From positions 85,597,918-85,661,917 of the forward strand of contig OZ038382.1 in assembly GCA_964036045.1 (NCBI GenBank): a stretch of DNA of 64,000 bases. The letters are read 5' to 3'. This stretch comes from Eutreptiella sp. 'Long Island Sound 2002'. Lineage: Eukaryota; Euglenozoa; Euglenophyceae; Eutreptiales; Eutreptiaceae. The notes under the pieces are model-generated. The model was not told where the DNA came from and ran no database searches. It saw only the letters and a list, made by a program, of their open reading frames with translations. Below are positions 23,135-33,568 of this stretch, one piece after another. The stretch's first letter is position 1. The number at the start of each line of letters is the position of its first letter. The translations under genes and the position numbers were made by a program.

Positions 23135-25381
23135 GTGCACACAAAGCTCAACAACAAGCTCATCATGTCCACTCCAAGCATACAACTGCCCGCCAGGACC
23201 TGGCCTATAAGAACTGTCCTAGTACAAATGGGCAGCATGGCCCAACCTATGAGTGAACCACCTTACCGAGCTCCACATCTCAGTGTCGCATCTGGGTCTC
23301 AAGGAGATCCAGATCGCAGAAGGGCGGAAGAAAATACAATCCTTACCACCGAGGCCTTAGCGGCCTACGGTGGAGACAGCCTGCATCATCTCCGCAGGCG
23401 CGTAGCAGCCTCAGTCTCCCGATCCGCCTGTCCGGCATCATCCTTAACAGCGATTGGAGGCCCTGAGGAATACGAGGAACTGAGGAAGAAAATGGATGAA
23501 TACATCCTCCATGAGGAATACTACAAATCCATTCCTGGAGAAGACGGGGAGGAGCCATTGGCAGTACACAAATCCAGACCACGTACAGACCTAGGGTCCT
23601 ACACACACTCTGGCCCGTCGTCCGACAGAGCCGAGACAGCATCCCTGCCAAGACGACTGAGACCCGAGTATCCAAGAGCATGTTGTCCAACCCCAAGGGC
23701 TCCCGAACTAGGCCCGACTCGAGTTGAGGGACAACATCATCCAAGGCCAACCTACGGTGCCCTGGATCATACGGCCGAACTGCTGGCCAAACTTCTGTCT
23801 GGATCAGAAGATCCAGATGTGGCGGCCCTATCGGAGGCCGTTAAGGCAAAACTGGGTATTTCAGAACCCTTACCCAAGCCAGAGTTGTCCTCCCCCTCCC
23901 CCGGACTGAGTACCCTGGCCGATGATCTTAAGAGATCAAGGGTCTCATGGCTGTTACCTAAGGTCACCTGCCCCAGCCCCTTTCACCCCCGTGCCAGGAC
24001 AGTGCCCATGGCAGAACTACTCGACGTTCCAGTCACAGAAACTGAGAAAAGAGGGCTGTCAGCCCTGGCACCTCTTGCCGGCGTATCACCTTCTGGCCTA
24101 ACTCCGGGTGGTTGGAAGACAGGCACACCTATTGCCCAGGCGAACATCCAGCTGGAACTGCCGGAGTTGGACCCCAAACATCTGCCCGAATGGGCAGAAG
24201 AATTTGCTGAGTTTCTTTTGCTGACTGGCCAATCCCATGTGGATGTGGCCACCAAATGCTCACTGCTGAAACGCTCATGCAAAAAGAAATTTTTGCAAAT
24301 ACAGGTGAAACAGATTGTGAAAACCTGTTCCACCTGGGCTGAGGTACTCCAGAGGTTGGAGAAAACATTCCCAGTCTATGAGACTGACCTCAGTGTGCGC
24401 AAACAGATAGAGGAGCTACCTACGCTCCCTGAGTTCCTTTCTGCTGCGCGAATCTCTGAAAATGTGTGCGACCTGGAGTATCTGTTTTCACCGATGAACG
24501 TGGGCTCTTACGGAGCCACTGAGCCCCACCTGTGGCTCATGAGTAAGATCCCCCAACGTACGTGGGATGATTGCCGCTCTACCTCTGAGAGGAAGAGTCG
24601 GACCCACTAGTACGATGAACTCGTGGACCTTCTGATTGAGCTAGCTCTTGAGAGGGAAAATGATTCCCACATGGAGAAATTCCTCAAGAAGCACTTGGGT
24701 CGAGGGGGTAACCCTACCCCCCAACGTGGCGAAGGGAAAGGGCCTAAAAATCCTACTAACACCAACCAGGGAGGTGGTAAAGGAAGGGGTAACCTACGTG
24801 CCATGAATGAGGTTAAGCCTGATACAGGTACACCCCCTTTGTTCTACTGCAAACCTGTCAATGACAAGGGGGGGCCTTGTCATGCCCCTGACTGCGATCA
24901 ACGCAGTAGCTGTATGCTGCAGATGAAGCGACAGCAGCATACCAAGGATGGGAAACCTGTGACCCATCAGGATCATTTCAGGTGTACCATCACCTGTGGC
25001 TATTGTGGCAAACGTCGCCACTACGAAGACGAATGTCACATAAAGAAACGGGAGAGTGATAAACTCAAGCGGCAGGAGGCTGAACGCCAGAAGACCCAAA
25101 CACCCACCAAAAACCCACAGAATGGGGACAAAGGTGGTAAAGCAGGTGGCAAGGGGGGTGGCAAAGGTGGACCCCCGAACCCCCAGAGGCGCTCATCAGC
25201 GCCTGTTGCTACACCCCCTCCTGCTGCTACACCCCCTCCTGCCGCAGGTGATCCCAAGAAGCGCTTCCAGGGGGATAACGCTACCCCTGAGGGGAATAAC
25301 TCTAAGAAGAGGCAATTAGCCTGGATGGCCAGGTCCCTCATAGCTGCAGGAGTGGATGTCAAGTTCCCTGATGAAGAGTAG
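23135..25381 (+). pseudogene. gag: gag of the gypsy element
   Basis: Capsid/nucleocapsid precursor of the retrotransposon. The ATG is 50 bp after the LTR. The first about 330 residues are low-complexity and polar, rich in Pro, Arg and Glu. A capsid-like helical block follows (about residues 340-510; landmarks WAEEFAEFLLLTGQS, FPVYETDL and LWLMSKIP). Then come a Gly/Lys-rich basic stretch, a Cys/His cluster and a CCHC knuckle at 24995-25036 (C-x2-C-x4-H-x4-C). The C-terminus is Lys/Pro/Ala-rich. A TAG at 24608-24610 splits the capsid block, and translation would resume in the same frame. The frame ends with TAG at 25379-25381, with protease following in phase. By memory, the capsid and knuckle sequence is of a type common in dinoflagellate genomes. 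Confidence 0.85.
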
Positions 25382-25405
25382 GGGGGCGGCTCCGAAGAGG
25401 AGGAC

Positions 25406-25770
25406 TTGGTTTTCTGGATCCTCGTGAAAATCGGGGATCAAGTTCTTCGAGCAGTGCTTGACACCTGTGCAACACTTTCCATAGTGGCCCGGCGCCTGCT
25501 AAAGACTTTCAAGAAAACTAAGACCGTGGCCATAAGAGTAGGGGATCGGCGTACCATCCATTCCTTGGGGGGGGTCGATGTGACTATATGCCTGGGCGAC
25601 AAAACCGTGACCCAACACTGCAGAGTGCTGGACACCTACGCCTTTGACATCGTCATTGGTACAGACTTCCTGCGAAGAAACCCCCAGGTAAAAATGCTGT
25701 CTCTCCAGCGCCCCTATTCTTTGCACTGCGACTTTGGCAGTGGGCTGTTCTCCGTACCTTTGGAGCTGTC
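25406..25770 (+). pseudogene. Aspartic protease domain
   Basis: Retropepsin-like domain that would process the polyprotein. The active-site motif is at 25460-25471 (LDTCATLS), with the usual Gly of DTG replaced by Cys. A later IVIGTDFLRR motif matches the conserved hydrophobic-Gly block of retropepsins. It follows gag after one in-frame TAG. Cys in place of the active-site Gly is atypical and may lower activity or be a mutation. Confidence 0.75.
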
Positions 25771-25869
25771 AGGACGAAAAGAGTCTGGACTGCGCTTCGC
25801 ATCCAAGACTAACCATCGTACTGAAAACTACCAATTCGCCCGTCACGTTCTTGAAAATGGACTGGCGGC

Positions 25870-26280
25870 CCTTCAGGTAAACCTGGATGAGATCCAGGTG
25901 GAATTGTTTGCGAGCCAACAACAGCACATCATGCAGTTGTACTGCTCCAAACAATTGAACAATGCTTTCCGTTTCTTCTGGAAAGCAATGAACCTAGCGT
26001 ATGCTAACCCTCCCTTCTCCCTGCTCGCGAAGGTTCTAACCAAAATCGCTTATGAGGGAGGAAGGGTTGTCATGTGCACCCCTGACTGGGGCTGCTCTGG
26101 TTAACATGCTTACTGGCGCCGTATGCTAGATCGAATGACGGTGGGCAGAGTGCAACTCCCTGACGGCCCCATCTATGTGCCTGAGGACTCAGACACAGCT
26201 ATGCAGGCCCCTGAGTTGGCCAGTCTCCTGTCCAACGTCGATGGATCTCTCAATCCTGTACCCCTGTGTGACCTAGACCA
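25870..26280 (+). pseudogene. Insert with NPPF motif, Dam-like module
   Basis: Between protease and RT lies a block with VELFASQQ, a hydrophobic FRFFW segment, then ANPPFSLLAKVLTKI (NPPF at 26006-26017) and a VVMCTPDWG strand. An (N/D)PP(Y/F) motif followed by a helix and a strand ending in a charged residue is how motif IV of N6-adenine methyltransferases looks. DIRS-type retroelements carry a Dam-like domain with a comparable DLFAS...PPF layout. No SAM-binding FxGxG motif is visible, so catalysis is doubtful. The block continues past the TAA at 26102 into YWRRMLDRM and ends with a GSLNPVP block. Function is inferred; a structural role is equally possible. Confidence 0.45.
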
Positions 26281-26949
26281 GGTGCTACTGAAAGAGGTCA
26301 TGGCCGAAAATCGTGGCCTGACCCTTTCTGATCTCAAAAAACGATCTCCTGAGCACCTATCTGCCACACTTACAGGGTGTGAGTCTCCCGATGGCTATCT
26401 GGAACCTGCAGCTGTAAAGGAGGACGCTGACGACCAGCTGTCTGAGATCGCCAGCACTATCCCTCCTGTTGATCCCAGCTGTGTTGACCTAAAACACAGT
26501 GCCTTCCTAGCCAAGCTGTTGCTAGAGGAGGTAGATCTAGAGTCAACCTCTGAGCCCGCTTCCCCTGTCGGGAAGCCAGTGCTACACATGCAGCCTATGC
26601 ACACAGGTGAACCCGTGGCCCGGAGTGCTGATGCTCTGGCGCGGCCTGCTTCTAATAACATGCCATTGTCTGAGCATGACACTCAGGAACTCCGGCGGCT
26701 GTTGTACCTGAAGGCCGAAGGTATTGAGCGCCAAGAGCGGCTGCAATACCTCAGACAGACCTGGAAATCCTCCATCTGGTCTGAGGAGGACGATGATTCC
26801 TATACGTTGCCTGATCCTGAGATACCGCTAGTGTATTCTCTGCACTATGGGCAGCAATGTTCCCCTGAGTGGAACGATGGTTCTGTGCCTGCCGAAACTG
26901 CTGATCGGCAGAGAAAGAAAGAACATGGAAAGAGCAACCTCCATGCCCC

Positions 26950-27880
26950 GGAGGAATTCCTGCAGAAACTCGAGAGTCTTAACCTTGACCCCCGACTGAA
27001 GAAACTGCTGATAACATATGAGGAGGTGTTCGGCGCCTTGCTGCCTCCCCTCTCTTGTAAAAAACTGGTCCAGATGGACCTGAAACTGAAACCTGAATTT
27101 GAAAAGACGCGAGTGAGGCGTCGTCCCTATCCCGCTCCACAGGAACAGGTTGAAGCAATCAAGCGCCAGATCCAGGAATGTATTGATGCTGGCCTCGTTG
27201 AAGAATATAAGAAGGGGGACTACCCCCATCACTGCAGTCCCTGTTTCCTGGTTGCCAAACCAGGGTCGACTGCCCTACGACTGGTTGTTGACTATGGTGA
27301 GGTCAACAAGAAAACCCAGAACCACTCAGGGAGTATTCCTAACATGGAAAATACCCTAGAGCGTATTGCCAAATGCAGGTACAAGACCAATATGGACAAA
27401 CGCTCTGGTTTCTGGCAGGTGTACCTAACCGCCACAGCTCAGGAGCTGCTGGCTTTTATAACCCCTAAGGGCAGTGTCTTTAAGTGGAAGGTTATGCCTT
27501 TCGGGGTGGCTAATGCCCCAGCGCTCTTGCAAGAGCTAATGAACAAAATTTTGTACATACTGAGGCGCAGGCCTCCAGTACAGGAGTTGATTTCTCGGGG
27601 TGCAGAAATGGAGGCCCACATGGACGACGTGAGTTTGGGTACTAATACCCAAGAGGACCATGACCTTCGCCTTGGTAAATTTTTCATTGTTTGTCAAGAA
27701 AACCATCTTCAAATCAAACTCGAAAAATGTGAGTTTATGAAAGAGGAGATGGAATATTTTGGTTTCGACGTGGGGTATGGTTGGTGGAAACCAGCCGCGT
27801 CTAAGATGCAGTCCCTACAGGACATGCAGATTCGCGATGACCCTAAGAAGGGTCTACACGACGTGAGGAGTTTTGTGGGC
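26950..27880 (+). pseudogene. Reverse transcriptase domain
   Basis: Ty3/gypsy RT. Seen in order: the primer-grip-side region before the fingers (KTRVRRRPYPAP), LRLVVDYGEVNKKT, the NMDKRSGFWQV motif with the first catalytic Asp, FKWKVMPFGVANAP, then the catalytic HMDD at 27617-27628 in place of the common YxDD, and KCEFMKEEMEYFGF. The thumb region leads to DVRSFVGACNFYRRHI, the standard connection segment. The domain is open throughout. About 600 nt of acidic, Pro/Leu-rich linker separate it from the NPPF insert. Confidence 0.95.
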
Positions 27881-28039
27881 GCCTGTAATTTCTATCGGCG
27901 TCACATCCACAATTTTACTCACTCCTCTGCCCCGCTCACTGACCTAATCAAGAAAACTACTCCCTGGAGATGGGCCGCCAGAGAGGAAGAGTGTTTCCAG
28001 GAGTTGGAGAAGAAAATTGCCTCCTCCAACTGCCTGGGA

Positions 28040-28540
28040 GTACCCCGCCCTAAGGGCGAGATAGTCCTGGTCACTGATGCCAGTGATGTAGGGGGGGGTG
28101 GTACGATCTACCGATGGCAGGAGCTTAACCCCGCTGAACTAACCCACTGCCATTATGGTACTAGTGGACTGAACCGTGATGGTTCGTTGAAACATGACTA
28201 TCCTACCAGTGAGTGGCGGCTGGTGCCACTGGGACACTGGAATTGGAAATGGAACCAAGCGCGTTCCAATTACAGCACCTATGACCAGGAACTCCTGGCT
28301 GGTATGTTGGTGCTTTCGTCACAATCCCGACTCCTGGGATCTAACCCTATTGTCTGGCTGTGTGACCACGAACCTGTGAAGTCTTTTCAGAAGGGCCCAC
28401 CACCAGAGAAAGCAAAGCTAAAGCGATGGTGGACTTACCTGAACCAGTTGGGGCTGACAGTTCATCATATCCCCGGAATAAAGAACGAACTGTCTGACTA
28501 TATATCGCGCAACAACTTCGATGCGCTTATAGGTGAGAGC
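28040..28540 (+). pseudogene. RNase H domain
   Basis: Gypsy RNase H downstream of RT. Acidic residues are visible at VTDASDVGG (28076), YDQELLAG and WLCDHEPVKSF. The end of the domain is marked by VHHIPGIKNELSDYISR, the H...N..D block that closes gypsy RNase H. An insertion of about 30 residues with WNWKWNQ precedes the Glu. The reading frame is open here, and the next stop is the TAA at 28733. Confidence 0.85.
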
Positions 28541-28756
28541 TCTGAGGCGCTCGCCAGAGAGGCTTTCCAGCGTATGGATGTCCAGCTTGACCTGTCCATG
28601 CGCACTGCTGGAATGCTGGAGGGTTGGAGTCTAACCGACTATGAGTCAGAGTATAAAGAAATTCGTCAAACCCTCAGCACTGGTCTCGAACCCCGTGTCA
28701 TTGACGGGCACCAGTGGTATAAAAACAATCAGTAACTCTTCTACGAGGACAGAATT

Positions 28757-29700
28757 GTGGTGCCTGAGGCACGACTGGATGGGTGCCTACCGTGGTCCCA
28801 TCTCAGTTCTGGTCACACTGGCGCTAATCGCTCAGTGGACTTCTTCCGTGAGTGTTTCTACTCTAGTCTAACCCTGACTGAACTGAGGTCGCGTATGCAG
28901 ACCATTGTGGATGATTGTGGCTGTCATGCCAGCAAGCAGAGCGACAGTAGGGATAGGGGCCTGATCTCCAGCTTACCCATACCCTATTGTGCTAACTCTC
29001 TTCTGTACGTGGATTTCATCCACGGCCTACCACGCTTCCGCGGCTATGATAGTTGCCTAGTGGTCACCTGTGGCCTATCTCGCTTCACCCGTGTGTTCCC
29101 TTGCAATAAGAAAATCACAGATGAGCAGACTGTGAAAATGTTGGTCGAACGATGGTTCAAACCCTATAGAGCACCTAAGCAGGTGCACTCTGATGAGGAT
29201 GTACGCATCCGCAGTGACACTGGGTGGTACAAACGAGTGCTAAATGCCCTCAACGTGGAGGTAACCACAGGTGTGCCCTATACCCACACGTGTAACCCTC
29301 TCTGTGAGAGACAGAACCCTGTGGTGGAGCAAAACTTAAGAATCCTGACGAAACAGGAGCGTACCAAGGACTGGGTACGCCTAGTGCCCTGAGCAGTGCT
29401 GACCATGAACTCACAGTGGAGCTCCTCTACGGGTTTCACCCCCCACGAACTGTTCCATGGAGGACGACCTGCTTGGTTCTTCAAAACCCCATTTCCTGAG
29501 GACTTCAAGGGCCCTGTGGGAGATTGGCTGGAACACAAGCAGTCTCTGGCTAACCAGGCTGGGACTAACCTGAGACACATTTGTGACCGTGAACTGAGCC
29601 GACGGAACCGCCTACGGCAACCTGCCAGCTTCAAGGTTGGTGACCTCGTTTTGGTTCACCATTCACGCCTACCCTCCTGGCCACGTAACTGCCTACAGAA
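28757..29700 (+). pseudogene. Integrase
   Basis: N-terminal zinc-binding type segment (SHLSSGHTG with two His, then DDCGCHASK), followed by the DDE core. The catalytic residues are Asp at 29012 (VDFIHG), Asp at 29198 (second Asp of HSDEDV) and Glu at 29306 (LCERQN). Exactly 35 residues lie between the last two, the standard DD35E spacing. A TGA at 29390-29392 interrupts the frame after the core. The C-terminal part has the FTPHELFHG block and a basic SH3-like segment (KVGDLVLVHHS...GPCRIIRI). It inserts the cDNA into the genome. Confidence 0.9.
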
Positions 29701-29944
29701 CACTTATTTTGGACCCTGTCGTATCATCAGGATAGATGGATCCAGGATCCATGTCAGGTGCAGTCCACGTCTAGGTGGTGAACTGCTGTGTGCACCTAAA
29801 CAGTTGAGGCACTATCACTCCCCTGACGATTTGTCCTGGGATGAGTGGCGCCTCAGCGACAGTGAGGTCCAGCGTATAGACCTAGAGAACGCTGCCAGTC
29901 CTGAGGAGACAGAGGAACTCGAAGAGATGACCGCCGAAGAGATG

Positions 29945-30133
29945 GCAGTCGATGGTTACTACGTGGTTGCAGGTATTGCTCGCCACGAGTATAAACAGGG
30001 CTAGAAATTTCTAACCCTGTGGGATGGCTATGGGTTATCTGAGGCGACCTGGGAACCTATATCAGCCTTCATACAACCAAATGGGTGTATCAACCCTATC
30101 TTCGACTCCTACCTCGTTGAGGTCCCAGCGTAA
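29945..30133 (+). pseudogene. C-terminal chromodomain
   Basis: YYVVAGIARHEYKQG, then the TAG at 30002-30004, then KFLTLWDGYGLSEATWEP and NPIFDSYLVE in the same frame. This is the chromodomain pattern (aromatic Tyr, then the LxWxGY block, then the ATWEP block and a closing helix), with the three cage positions occupied by Tyr, Trp and Trp. Chromodomains at the integrase C-terminus define chromoviruses and steer insertion to chromatin marks. The stop removes most of the domain from the predicted product. Confidence 0.75.
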
Positions 30134-32841
30134 AAAGCGAAACTAATTCCCCTGTGTCGGTCTACTGACTGTGTTCTAACCTCACAGGTGCAGTGAGCAC
30201 TCTTGTGCAGACGTGCCTGTGTATGGGTGTAAGAGCAGTTGTCACAGTTGCCCCGCATTGCATCGCAGGACAGGACCGTTAGCCCCCCGTGACAACCACT
30301 CCCTGGCCGAAGGCCATTGGATTTTCACAGACTACTGCTTACTGAGCACTGCACTGACCCTGTTTGTGCCCTGCAGACCCATGCCTATGGTTTCCAGCGT
30401 GGGCCAGGTGGCCGCTTATCAGGATTGCAGCCAACCAGCGAGTGTATGCCTTGTTGACCATGTGTTGCATGGGGACTGCCCTGATGTAATGACCTTGGGG
30501 AGCCAACGAAGAACGGTGGCTTACTACACCAGGGGGGAATGACAAGGAAGGTGTTATGAGGCAAGGTGTGTCTTCCCTCCTTGGGGACAAGCGAGCCCAC
30601 AGTTAGGACCCCTGACTGGTCCAGACCCATGGGTTTCTACCCTTCCTTACAGAGTCTACCATACCCCTATGTGTGCTACGTATGTCTGTGTGTGTCTCAC
30701 TTCTCTCCCCGGCGTGGCTCCCAACTCAATGGGCCTCGCTGATGTCGGACCGAAGGTCCTAGTCAGTTTAGTACCACTCCTATGGCGCCCAATTTCTGTG
30801 CTGGCGCCTATCCTTGGGGGAAGACGGCAAAAGCCCTACCTACTAGAGGGGAGGGGTGGCCAAGTGTGCTAAGGGCATACAAAACACCCATTTGTGCTAA
30901 GGGCTAAAAGCTAACGCACTCCCCTGCCCACGAGGAAAAGCACGCGGGACAGGAGACACCACTACACTACACTCACTAACGCCAGTACCAGCCTTCGAAG
31001 GCAGGGTGAGCACTCATCACCTGCACTCAACTCCTGCCAGGCCTGCTGACCCTAACACCTACACACGCTACTTCGTGTTGCTGTCAATGAGGTCTCGGGT
31101 CCTATTGACCCTCCTGTGAAGAAGACAAGAGAACACAGCGCTGCTAAGCAACTGTGGCCTAACAGGGACGTCACAACACCTTTCCCTGCTAGGGCTTGGA
31201 GGGGAAGGACGCACAGGTGGCGTGCACAGCGCGGATGTCGATGGAGTCAAACTGCCCTCGCCACTCCTGGCTGAGGCGCAGTCAATTGATTTTGTGATCA
31301 GCGCCGTATGATTTAGCACGGCTCAAGGGACTGCACCATTGCACCCTAATCCTCCCACCTGTACAACAGAGGCCAATGGACTGGGTTCAAGACGGAGGAA
31401 CCAAGACACACTCCACATATTATACACTTCTTAGTGTGCCCTATAATACACTGTTCCTGAACCCAGTTGCAAGCAAGCAAGCTTAAGGACTTCGCCCGTT
31501 CCCTTATGGAACGTAGGGCGAAGCCCTGTGTAACCTGGCAAGGGTTCATACCGCGTGCACAGCGCGTGACCTACTGTCAAATCCCTTGAATGCATCGTGT
31601 GCACGCATGCAGGGAAGGGAGGCGAGAACATAACCACACTGACTCAACCAGGAGGTGAGCTCCTCCTGGGCTTACCTACCTTACTCACCATGCATCGTGT
31701 GAATGCCGAAGTCAGGCAAACGCAAAACAAGCCTAAGCGTTTTAAGCAACCCTACTTTAGCGCTACAGCTACACGCGAGCAAACAAACACGAGCAAGCAC
31801 TTTCTTTACTTCCCTGTGAAGAGAGAACAAGGGTGAATTGGGGTACAGGGAAAGCGCCACAGCGTGTGAATGCCTCGATTAGGCACATGCATCGCGAGCA
31901 CAGCGCATATTCTAACCCTACGTGCGCGCTGCGCGCTCCATTCGCATGGCATACCTTTCATTCCTGTTTTGACCTGTGCAGAGCAAGGGAGAGGAGCACC
32001 CAAACCCCCAACAAACACAGCGTTGACAACCCTAACGTTTTAATGAAGCAACCAACACAAACGCAATGCATGCGTGTTAGATGGCACTGGCATACCTGAG
32101 AGGTGGGTTGTCCACCTGGTCTGTGGTGTGGGTTTAGTTTGAATACTTTTCCCTAAAGTTTATAAAAATGTTGATGCAACTGTGCAAAAATTTTCTTTAG
32201 AACTTTAAAAAATACGGCTCATACCTTCTTTTTCAAAAGCCGTTTACGCATGCGCAACCTTGTTTTTGAAGTCAGCTTCCGTTGCGCTTGTGTGCGACTC
32301 TGAGTTTTGGCGTAAAAATGACGATTTCTCGCGTGCTTTCGTCAATTTTTAGCGATTTGACTTCTTAAATCGCTACACCTTTCGCTAAACCGCAGGAATC
32401 ACTCCCTGTTGGTTACATTTTCTTTTTTGTTCAGCTCCTGGAGATTGGTGTCCTCCATTGGGAGTATTGCTCCGCCCTGGCCCTTGGTCACGACGTTTAC
32501 TAAAACGCTGTTTATGCAGCGATAGCCGTCCGCATCAGAGCGTTCAACTGTACCCTAGTGGGCAAGCATATGTGCTCTAGGGAGGGAGTGCTGGGTTCAA
32601 ACCCCACTACCCCCAAATTTTTACCAAACGTTTTCGTCGCACGCTGGCGACTTTTGAGGAATGCCCCATCGAAGGGACATCATTCACGGTACATTACACT
32701 GTTTTTCGAGGGTACCTACAGTGTGATAGGCTTCTATGAACAGATGAGGATGTTTTTGGTAAGTTTAATGCATTTTCTGAGGTAATTTTGGGAATATTTG
32801 AGCCTTTTTCCTTGGACCTACTAGCTTAGCTAACTAGTACT
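30134..32841. other. 3' non-coding region of the gypsy element
   Basis: 2.7 kb between pol and the polypurine tract with only short, unsupported ORFs (for example 30213-30542). The composition changes from pol-like to a CpG-containing, more AT-rich stretch after about 32100. It contains a Pol III-like box pair at 32551-32622. No env-like or second gene is recognised. Confidence 0.55.
32551..32622 (+). other. tRNA-like A box/B box fragment
   Basis: TACCCTAGTGGG at 32551-32562 matches the type 2 A-box consensus at 11 of 12 positions. GGTTCAAACCC at 32594-32604 is a perfect B box, and a T5 run follows at 32618-32622. The D and acceptor stems do not pair, so it is not a working tRNA. It is perhaps a tRNA-derived (SINE-like) relic carried by the element. 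Confidence 0.3.
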
Positions 32842-32850
32842 CCAGGGGGG
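32842..32850 (+). other. Polypurine tract of the gypsy element
   Basis: CCAGGGGGG immediately before the AGTGAG start of the 3' LTR. Confidence 0.6.
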
Positions 32851-33563
32851 AGTGAGAAAAAGTCATTGCCATGTCTTTCTTGGAGGGCTTGATCCAGACC
32901 AAGCCCCCCTTAAAACCCTTTTGTTGATGCTAAGACTAACTTAAGTATTTTTATCTCTCTTTTGAAGCCTAAAGTACACTTTCTCAAAGTAACTAGGGTG
33001 GTAACCCTAGCCCCCCCATGAAGTTCACCCCTACCACTCAACTGATCGGAGGCACCTTCCTTCATGGAGGATATACCGAAATAAAATAGGCATTTCATGC
33101 TTTAGGCCTTGAAGGTTAAGCCTAGTGGTCTCCCACCCCAAGACCCCTATACTGAATTGTTTCTACCACTTATTGTGATTCTACTTTTTAACTGTTTCTG
33201 AATTCAGTTGCTTGGCCAAGTCATTTTCTGTGTTGGCCTGACACCTATGCCCCACATTCCTAACCAGCACCATTTCACCCAAAAGAGTGCACATGAAGTG
33301 CTTGATGCTATCTTGGAGGCTAGAGTCAGTCCAGTCTTCATATAAAATCTTTTGTATCATTCATTTGTGATTGAATCTTTGTGTTTATACCTGCTTTGTC
33401 TATCTGCAGCCCTACTGTGATACTCTGGATTTCACAAACTAATCATTGACACGATCCTATTGTTCTCTTGCTCTACTACGTGTTGAGAACCTGTTTTTCT
33501 CCGAGGAAAACCTTGCAGGATTTTCAATCAAATCTATAGGGCATAATTGGAGGACATCTTTCT
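32851..33563 (+). repeat. 3' LTR of the gypsy element
   Basis: 713 bp matching 22373-23085 with about 14 substitutions and no indel (about 2% divergence), so the insertion is fairly young. Confidence 0.9.
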
Positions 33564-33568
33564 CTTCG
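33564..33568. repeat. Target-site duplication CTTCG (right)
   Basis: Second copy of the 5-bp duplication. LINE copy A resumes here at the exact codon where it stopped at 22372. Confidence 0.85.

Larger units (their letters stand above)
25382..30133 (+). pseudogene. pol: pol of the gypsy element, single frame with stop codons
   Basis: Continuous with gag in the same phase: aspartic protease, an insert with an NPPF motif, reverse transcriptase, RNase H, integrase and chromodomain. In-frame stops occur at 26102-26104 (TAA), 28733-28735 (TAA), 29390-29392 (TGA) and 30002-30004 (TAG). The frame finally ends with TAA at 30131-30133. No frameshift is needed anywhere from 23135 to 30133, about 2,330 codons. 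This is how the recombinant-like gag-pol frame of many gypsy elements is organised. The copy cannot be autonomous unless the stops are read through. Domains are listed separately. Confidence 0.9.
22373..33563 (+). mobile_element. Ty3/gypsy element, chromovirus-like, recently inserted
   Basis: Complete 11.19-kb element: 713-bp LTRs, a tRNA-iMet-type primer site directly after the 5' LTR, gag-protease-insert-RT-RNase H-integrase-chromodomain in that order in one frame, a 2.7-kb non-coding 3' region, a polypurine tract before the 3' LTR, and a CTTCG target duplication. The order RT before integrase is diagnostic of Ty3/gypsy. The LTRs differ at about 14 positions with no indel. The coding frame is interrupted by six stop codons. 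It is inserted in ORF2 of LINE copy A, in the opposite orientation. Confidence 0.95.

Noticed and set aside
30213-30542. 109-residue ORF downstream of gypsy pol as an env-like or accessory gene
   Set aside because: No signal peptide, membrane segment or known motif, and no second copy to show conservation.
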